The notes beneath the pieces were generated by a model. The model did no database searches, was not told the origin of the DNA, and saw only the letters and a list, made by a program, of their open reading frames with translations. From the NCBI GenBank assembly GCA_040904825.1, contig JBBDSU010000016.1:1-11028 (forward strand): DNA of 11,028 nucleotides. Direction: 5' to 3'. The stretch is from JBBDSU01 sp040904825 (lineage in GTDB: Bacteria > Actinomycetota > Nitriliruptoria > Nitriliruptorales > Nitriliruptoraceae). The position numbers and the translations under genes are program-made. Below, piece by piece: positions 7,166 through 11,028 of the stretch (position 1 is its first letter; each line of letters starts with the position of its first letter).

Positions 7166-9694
7166 CGCGACGAACAGCGCGTCGTTGGTGTCGACGTGGA
7201 TGTCGAGTTCGGTGATATTGGCGGCGGCGTTGCCGGTGGAGCCGCCACTCGCGTTCGCTCCCGTCGTACCTCGGCGGGTACGTGCGGTTGCTCGGTCAGC
7301 CAATTGCTGACGGCGCTTGGCGATATCGGCTGGATCGGCGGCTTGGTGGAGTTCAGCGACGAAGGGGGATGGTCGGTGACGGTCAGCGACGACATCGACT
7401 TGCGCACCTCCGCGAGTAATCGCCACGTGAAAGACCCGTCGTTCCTCCTCGTCGTCTTCGGCCAGACGGTGAGGGAACAGCCCTGCATTCGCAGCAAACA
7501 CGATGATGTGGTCCCACTCCATCCCCTTGACCCGGTGGACCGTTGACAGCGTCACCCCTGATGGATCAGCAGCAACGTTGAGTGTCGCAGTCAGCCATGC
7601 TTGCAGGCCGGCTGGATCAGGATGGCGGCGCGCAACCTGCTCAAGTGCGTCGAGGTCATCACTGTGGGACGAGCCTTCGGGCCGGCTGCGCGAAGCGTCG
7701 AGCGCATCCATGGCCTCGCCGAGCCCGATCTCGTAGCGAATCAACGCGAGGCAGTCGGCGCTGGTCGCACCGTCAGTGATTGCTCGCGACAGGCGATTGA
7801 GGTCCGCGAGGTAGTCGGCGAATCGATCGCGGTGGGTCGGATCGAGCGCATCGCCGACCCGACGCAGTTGCGCGCGGGTGAACCGCTGGCCTTTGAGGAG
7901 TGGCGCCACTGCCGACTTGACCTTGCGGGCGGGTCGGTTGATGGTGTCCAGCAAGTCGTCACGGCGGACATGATCGGCATCGAGGCCGATCCGCAGGTAG
8001 GCAAACGCCGTCCGCAGCCCGGTCCGATTGAGCACTGACGTGTCCAACGGGGCCGTGTGGCCGATCCCGGCCTCGGTGAGCGTGACTTGAAGGCCCAGAA
8101 GCGCGCTGTTGACCCTGACCAGTGCGGCGGTGTGGTCCGGGGGGTGGACAGAGTCGGCGATCAGTGCCAGCGCCCGGTCGGCCATCTCGGCAGCGTCGGT
8201 GTGGTGTACCTCGAGATTGCCTGCAGGGGCTTGGTCGCGCGCCCGGATGGTCTTGTCGACGCGCACGACGTTGTGAGACAACAAGTTGGTCGCGCCGGTG
8301 ACAACGGCCTGCGGACAGCGGTAGTTGATCTCGAGCGCATGGGCTCGGGTGCCGGGAAACCACCGGTCGATGTCGACGAGATACTGGGGAGTCGCGCCGG
8401 TGTAGCCGTAGATCGTCTGGTCGTCGTCGCCGACGGCGAACACTTGCATGGACGGCCCCGCGACCAGCCGCACCAGCAGCAGAAACGCCGGGGTCAGATC
8501 TTGAAACTCATCGACGAGCAGATGGGTGCAAGCACGCTGAACACGCTGACGGATCGATGGTTGTGTCAACAACAGCTCGAGAGCGCGGTAAATCTGCTCG
8601 TCGAAGTCGAGCGCAGCCTTGCGAGCCAACTCCTCGCGGAAACGGGGGAACATCTCGGCGAAACCGTCGATATCACCCCGTTGCAGTTCAACCTCTTCTG
8701 GGTCCATCAGGCCGATGCGTACGTCGGCGAGCGCGTCGAGGTAGGGCTGATAGGGATCCTGGTTCGGGATGCGGGGTACCGATACCAGGTGACGAAGAAG
8801 ATCACGTACGTCACGTTCGTGAATGACCTGCCGACGTTCGTTCAGGCCGCAGATCCACAGTGCGAGCGAATGCAGCGTGCGGACCGACGGATTGATGTCG
8901 GCAAGTCGGGTGCGCATTTCATTCGCGGCGCGGGTGTTGTAGGCGACGGCGGTGATCAGCGCCGGCTCCACGCCGCGGTCGACCACGAGGTGACGGAGCC
9001 GGGATGTCAGGACGCGAGTCTTGCCCGATCCGGCGGGCGCAATGATGCGTGCGGGGCCGAAGGGATGCTCGACGGCGGCACGTTGATCGTCGGCGAGGTC
9101 ATCGTCGGCAGCGACGGGTGTCGCAGGCGTGATCGTGAGTTGGCGGAGGGCGACCGACTCGCGGTGCACGATGACTGGCGAGGGTTCACCAGTTTCGACA
9201 GCAGCACGCCATCCGGAGATAGGCCCGCGAGGGCCTCCGTCGATCCACGCTGGCCGCCCGTCGGGGAGAACAACATCGCCGGTCACGGGCGAGGCGGTCA
9301 CGGGCGAGGCGCCTGCGTGGCGTTCGGCGAGGACGCCGTGCCACCAGATCGCCTGACTGGTTCTGAGGTCGTAGTTGTTGGCCCACACCAAGAACTGGAG
9401 TTGTTCACGGTGAAAGGCGTGGTCGGGCCCGACGATGTGGGGTGCTTCGTCGGTCCATTCTGGCTCTTTGAGGACGGTTGGATCCACGTCGAGCTCAATT
9501 ACGACGGGTTCGCGATGGAGCCAATGGTGGTGGAGGGTGCCCACGGTGTGCGCAGGATCATCGAGCACGGCCGCGTCAATCCGGACCTTGGGCGCCTGCC
9601 CCCACGGTTCAGGAGGTGCTGCGCCATCGCAGATGACAACGCCACGCCCGAGGATCGAGGCGGCCGGAGTCGATGAAGCGGTGTGGTTGGTCAT
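6968..9694 (-). CDS. uvrD2: UvrD2-like SF1 ATP-dependent DNA helicase with HRDC domain
   Basis: A 908-residue superfamily 1A helicase that should move 3' to 5' on DNA in repair. Motifs in order: Q motif LADDQRAAVEH (200-210), Walker A APAGSGKT (219-226), motif II LLVDEFQD (392-399), motif III GDDDQTIYG (422-430), NYRCP (457-461), motif V VTLSTVHRVKGMEWD (714-728) and motif VI VFHVAITRGG (754-763). The C-terminus is an HRDC-type domain (about 836-905, including ELAACPGVGPTKLERYG), the mark of UvrD2. About 195 residues precede the helicase core (ILGRGVVICDG, LQFLVWANNYD, DGRPAWIDGGPR); I recognise this extension from actinobacterial relatives, but its role is unknown. The linker before HRDC is A/G/R-rich and lacks the cysteine cluster I recall from mycobacterial UvrD2. 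The ATG at 9694 has no Shine-Dalgarno; TAGGCT lies 8 bases upstream, suggesting a near-leaderless mRNA. The 3' end overlaps the convergent protease gene. Confidence 0.88.
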   Translation of the reverse strand: MTNHTASSTPAASILGRGVVICDGAAPPEPWGQAPKVRIDAAVLDDPAHTVGTLHHHWLHREPVVIELDVDPTVLKEPEWTDEAPHIVGPDHAFHREQLQFLVWANNYDLRTSQAIWWHGVLAERHAGASPVTASPVTGDVVLPDGRPAWIDGGPRGPISGWRAAVETGEPSPVIVHRESVALRQLTITPATPVAADDDLADDQRAAVEHPFGPARIIAPAGSGKTRVLTSRLRHLVVDRGVEPALITAVAYNTRAANEMRTRLADINPSVRTLHSLALWICGLNERRQVIHERDVRDLLRHLVSVPRIPNQDPYQPYLDALADVRIGLMDPEEVELQRGDIDGFAEMFPRFREELARKAALDFDEQIYRALELLLTQPSIRQRVQRACTHLLVDEFQDLTPAFLLLVRLVAGPSMQVFAVGDDDQTIYGYTGATPQYLVDIDRWFPGTRAHALEINYRCPQAVVTGATNLLSHNVVRVDKTIRARDQAPAGNLEVHHTDAAEMADRALALIADSVHPPDHTAALVRVNSALLGLQVTLTEAGIGHTAPLDTSVLNRTGLRTAFAYLRIGLDADHVRRDDLLDTINRPARKVKSAVAPLLKGQRFTRAQLRRVGDALDPTHRDRFADYLADLNRLSRAITDGATSADCLALIRYEIGLGEAMDALDASRSRPEGSSHSDDLDALEQVARRHPDPAGLQAWLTATLNVAADPSGVTLSTVHRVKGMEWDHIIVFAANAGLFPHRLAEDDEEERRVFHVAITRGGAQVDVVADRHRPSPFVAELHQAADPADIAKRRQQLADRATARTRRGTTGANASGGSTGNAAANITELDIHVDTNDALFVALRDWRAHVARTTGVPAYLVFHDRHLHMIAGRRPANLRELAACPGVGPTKLERYGDDLLDLIDEHT
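9281..9310 (-). repeat. 15-bp tandem duplication inside uvrD2
   Basis: The 15-base unit at 9281-9295 (plus strand GGTCACGGGCGAGGC) is repeated perfectly at 9296-9310. It is in frame and encodes the doubled residues ASPVT-ASPVT (about 129-138) in the N-terminal extension of the helicase. It is probably a small slippage event in a loop. Confidence 0.85.
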
Positions 9695-9702
9695 TGCCAG
9701 TG

Positions 9703-9708
9703 AGCCTA
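9703..9708 (-). promoter_or_regulatory. Candidate -10 element for uvrD2
   Basis: Minus-strand TAGGCT ends 8 bases before the uvrD2 ATG, placing the transcript start at or one base before the start codon. There is no Shine-Dalgarno and no clear -35 box, which fits a leaderless actinobacterial promoter. Confidence 0.45.
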
Positions 9709-9728
9709 CGGGCGGTGCGCGACAGGCC

Positions 9729-9749
9729 TGCCGGCAGACGTGCCCGGCA
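9729..9749 (-). terminator. Possible hairpin terminator after copZ
   Basis: TGCCGG (9729-9734) and CCGGCA (9744-9749) form a 6-base-pair stem with a 9-base loop, 18 bases past the copZ stop. There is no T tract, so this would be the tract-free type sometimes seen in actinobacteria. The call is weak. Confidence 0.28.
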
Positions 9750-9767
9750 TGTGGTCAACGATGCCGA

Positions 9768-9983
9768 TCAGTGCGCGGCAGTGACTTCGTAGCCAGCTTC
9801 TTCGACGGCGGCCCGGACTTCCGATTCGTCAGCGGTCCCGGTGACCGTGACGGTGCCAGCTTCGAGGTCAACGACCGCTGACGACACAGATGACAGTCCT
9901 CCAACTTCTTGCTCGACGGAGGACTGGCAGTGGCCGCAGGTCATCCCGCTGACGGAGTAGACGCGGGTGGATTCGGTGGCCAT
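9768..9983 (-). CDS. copZ: CopZ-like heavy-metal-associated (HMA) copper chaperone
   Basis: A 71-residue single HMA domain with the metal site GMTCGHC (residues 13-19, Cys16 and Cys19), the expected beta-alpha-beta pattern (VVDLEAGTVTV, SEVRAAVEEAGYEV) and normal family length. Such proteins bind Cu(I) in the cytoplasm and pass it to a CopA-type export ATPase or to the CsoR sensor. The ATG at 9983 has AGGAAA 6 bases upstream. It follows csoR by 31 bases on the same strand with no promoter-like motif between, so the two are very likely one copper-inducible operon. No copA gene follows: the next gene is uvrD2. The ATPase partner must lie elsewhere. Confidence 0.92.
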   Translation of the reverse strand: MATESTRVYSVSGMTCGHCQSSVEQEVGGLSSVSSAVVDLEAGTVTVTGTADESEVRAAVEEAGYEVTAAH

Positions 9984-10014
9984 CGGAGTTTCCTTGTCGT
10001 GGGTGGTGCTTGGA

Positions 10015-10296
10015 TCAGCTCTTGACGAGGCGGGCGATCACTTCGAGTGCTTCCTCGATCTTCTCATCGGCGGCCTCTGGGCCCTTGTCGACCGCGTCAC
10101 GGACACAGTGGCGGACGTGGTCGTCGAGCATGCCGAGCGCGACACCTTGCAGCGCTCGGGTCACCGATGCGATCTGGGTGAGCACGTCGATGCAGTAGCG
10201 ATCTTCCTCGATCATTCGGTGCACACCACGGACCTGGCCCTCAATCCGCTTCAAGCGAGTGAGCAGTTCCCCTTGCCGTTCGTGATACCCGTGCAT
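10015..10296 (-). CDS. csoR: CsoR-family copper-sensing transcriptional repressor
   Basis: A 93-residue all-helical repressor of the CsoR/RcnR family. The opening RLKRIEGQVRGVHRMIEEDRYC and the Cu(I) ligands Cys35, His60 and Cys64 (spacing C-x24-H-x3-C) match true copper-sensing CsoR rather than the nickel or formaldehyde branches. Family members bind GC-tract operators without copper and release DNA when Cu(I) binds. Here the first gene controlled should be csoR itself, together with copZ. The ATG at 10296 has a strong GGAGG (10307-10303) 6 bases upstream. The promoter and operator candidate lies about 20-50 bases before it. The gene diverges from tadA. Confidence 0.93.
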   Translation of the reverse strand: MHGYHERQGELLTRLKRIEGQVRGVHRMIEEDRYCIDVLTQIASVTRALQGVALGMLDDHVRHCVRDAVDKGPEAADEKIEEALEVIARLVKS

Positions 10297-10317
10297 CGGC
10301 GGCCTCCGTGTCGCGCG

Positions 10318-10349
10318 ACCCCTATTCTATCGATAGGGAAGGGGGGTAT
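10318..10349 (-). promoter_or_regulatory. csoR-copZ promoter with candidate CsoR operator
   Basis: The minus-strand -10 hexamer TAGAAT (10329-10324) lies inside an inverted repeat CCCTAT-N7-ATAGGG (10320-10338). A second G/C half-site, GGGGGGTAT (10341-10349), abuts it. A GC tract with TAT flanks is the known style of CsoR operators. Binding here would block RNA polymerase and make csoR-copZ self-repressed until copper rises. Transcription would start near 10317. No -35 box is evident. The motif is visible; regulation is inferred from the family and position. Confidence 0.6.
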
Positions 10350-10372
10350 GCCTAAAGTCTCGGATATCGCCA

Positions 10373-10378
10373 TAGGAT
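10373..10378 (+). promoter_or_regulatory. Candidate -10 element for tadA
   Basis: TAGGAT would start a transcript near 10385, with a leader of about 26 bases before the preferred tadA GTG at 10411. It has the same TAGxxT form as other candidate promoters in this window. If it is the only promoter, the upstream ATG at 10348 could not be used. Confidence 0.35.
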
Positions 10379-10410
10379 CGTCAGATCAGCGTCGACCGTG
10401 GGGTGCTCCT

Positions 10411-10875
10411 GTGACGAACGAACGGGCCGGTGATGCAGTGTGGATGGCTGCGGCGCTCGAGGAGGCACGGGCCGCGCGTGAGCACGCGGATGTTCCCATC
10501 GGGGCGGTGATTGTTGCCAACGGCGAGATCATCGCGCGCGCCCACAACCGTCGCGAGGTGGACCAGGATCCGACCGCACATGCAGAAATCCTCGCGCTGC
10601 GTGCTGCGGCACACCACCTTGGGTCATGGCGACTGTCGGGTGCGACCTTGGTGGTGACCCTTGAGCCGTGCGTGATGTGTGCGGGGGCGATCGTGCTCGC
10701 GCGGCTCGACCGCCTTGTATTCGGCGCTGACGACCCGAAGGCGGGCGCAGTCGGAGCGCTCTACGACATTCCACGGGACCCGCGGCTCAACCACGCGGTC
10801 GAGGTACACCGCGGGGTGGAGGCTGCGACGTCGGCACAACTGCTCAAAGACTTCTTCGCTGCGCGACGCGGGTGA
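10411..10875 (+). CDS. tadA: TadA tRNA-specific adenosine deaminase
   Basis: A 154-residue zinc deaminase that converts A34 to inosine in tRNA-Arg(ACG), so that this tRNA can read several Arg codons. The zinc and catalytic motif is PTAHAEIL (His57 ligand, Glu59 proton donor), followed by EPCVMCAGA (Cys87 and Cys90 ligands). DVPIGAVIV near the N-terminus and AGAVGALYDI later match TadA rather than free cytosine or guanine deaminases. The start is uncertain. GTG at 10411 gives a normal N-terminus (VTNERAGDAVWMAAALEEAR) with a weak GGGGTG upstream. ATG at 10348 would add 21 unconserved residues and sits inside the csoR control region. The longer open frame back to 9967 is antisense to csoR and not real. 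A tRNA-Ser gene follows about 100 bases downstream. Confidence 0.9.
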   Translation: MTNERAGDAVWMAAALEEARAAREHADVPIGAVIVANGEIIARAHNRREVDQDPTAHAEILALRAAAHHLGSWRLSGATLVVTLEPCVMCAGAIVLARLDRLVFGADDPKAGAVGALYDIPRDPRLNHAVEVHRGVEAATSAQLLKDFFAARRG

Positions 10876-10894
10876 TGATCGGTCCGCGGGTCGG

Positions 10895-10924
10895 TTGCTC
10901 GGTTGTCGGAGCCTCCCCTACTCT
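10895..10924 (+). promoter_or_regulatory. Candidate promoter for the tRNA-Ser gene
   Basis: TTGCTC (10895-10900) and TACTCT (10919-10924) are separated by 18 bases, a fair -35/-10 pair. Transcription would begin near 10931, about 50 bases before the mature tRNA 5' end, leaving a leader for RNase P to remove. Confidence 0.45.
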
Positions 10925-10938
10925 GCGCGGCGCACCCG

Positions 10939-10972
10939 CCGGGACATGGCCTATGCCATCGTTCGATCCCGG
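10939..10972 (+). repeat. Nested inverted repeat between tadA and tRNA-Ser
   Basis: An outer stem CCGGGA (10939-10944) / TCCCGG (10967-10972) encloses a perfect inner hairpin ATGGC-CTAT-GCCAT (10946-10959). It could be a tract-free terminator for tadA or a fold in the tRNA leader. No T run follows. Confidence 0.45.
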
Positions 10973-10979
10973 TGGCGTT

Positions 10980-11028
10980 GGAGGGATCGCATAGTCCGGC
11001 CTAGTGCGCCCGCCTCGAAAGCGGGTAG
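10980..11028 (+). tRNA. tRNA-Ser(CGA), 5' part, cut by window edge
   Basis: The first 49 bases of a tRNA are present: acceptor 5' strand GGAGGGA (10980-10986), TC at positions 8-9, and a D-arm closed by GCA/TGC. The anticodon arm has a perfect CCCGC/GCGGG stem around the loop CTCGAAA. The anticodon is CGA (11016-11018), reading UCG serine codons. The GGAGG-type acceptor is typical for bacterial tRNA-Ser. The long variable arm, T-arm and 3' acceptor strand lie outside the window. Confidence 0.9.

Noticed and set aside
8057..9676. A 539-codon open frame on the plus strand
   Set aside because: It is fully antisense to uvrD2, whose helicase motifs are unmistakable. Long shadow frames are common in high-GC DNA, and the translation has no recognisable domain.
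4238..9694. Two helicases plus a protease as a possible anti-phage defence island
   Set aside because: The UvrD2 and PDZ/Lon-like genes are common actinobacterial chromosomal neighbours. There are no nuclease, toxin, mobile or phage genes, and composition matches the rest of the window.
9967..10410. N-terminal extension of TadA to 302 residues
   Set aside because: The extra part is antisense to csoR and crosses its promoter; TadA proteins are about 150-170 residues.
10957..10975. GTTCGATCC resembling a tRNA T-loop, possibly a second tRNA
   Set aside because: The flanking bases do not form a 5-bp T-stem, and no anticodon arm or acceptor stem can be built upstream.
1..11028. CRISPR array, insertion sequence, integrase or attachment site
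   Set aside because: I saw no spaced direct repeats, no terminal inverted repeats and no recombinase frame. The tRNA-Ser is cut by the edge, so an att site at its 3' end cannot be assessed.

Overview
This is an ordinary chromosomal stretch from a high-GC actinobacterium. I infer that from the strong G/C bias at third codon positions, a UvrD2-type helicase beside a PDZ/Lon-like (YlbL-type) membrane protein, the csoR-copZ copper pair, and -10-only promoters placed right against start codons. A deep lineage such as Acidimicrobiia is possible, but the sequence alone does not prove it. Genes are tightly packed on both strands. There is no CRISPR array, insertion sequence, phage gene or other sign of recent transfer, and no gene-free stretch longer than about 110 bases.

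Layout. Positions 1-1850 (minus) hold a prolyl-oligopeptidase-like S9 peptidase that runs off the left edge. It overlaps by 4 bases the upstream PIG3-like quinone oxidoreductase (1847-2821, minus). Divergent from that pair, across 61 bases, is an UppP/BacA-type undecaprenyl-diphosphatase (2883-3761, plus). It converges on a Fur-family metal regulator (3778-4200, minus). Upstream of fur on the same strand is an SF2 DEAD/DEAH-like helicase (4238-5869, minus). Divergent from the helicase is a membrane-anchored PDZ/Lon-like protease (5954-7165, plus). Its reading frame runs 198 bases into the 3' end of a convergent UvrD2-like SF1 helicase with a C-terminal HRDC domain (6968-9694, minus). Next come copZ (9768-9983) and csoR (10015-10296), both minus and probably one copper-controlled operon behind a G/C-tract operator. 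On the plus strand, tadA (about 10411-10875) is followed by the 5' part of a tRNA-Ser(CGA) gene (10980 to the right edge).

Functional themes are housekeeping: peptide turnover and redox metabolism, cell-wall lipid carrier recycling, metal sensing (Fur-like and CsoR/CopZ), DNA unwinding and repair (two helicases), membrane proteolysis, and tRNA decoding (TadA and tRNA-Ser). I found no convincing new multi-gene system. The items most worth a second look are single-gene oddities: an UppP in which the normally essential motif-1 glutamate is methionine, a Lon-like protease with an atypical GNSHG active-site box and a long antisense tail, and a CsoR operator candidate built around the promoter -10 element.
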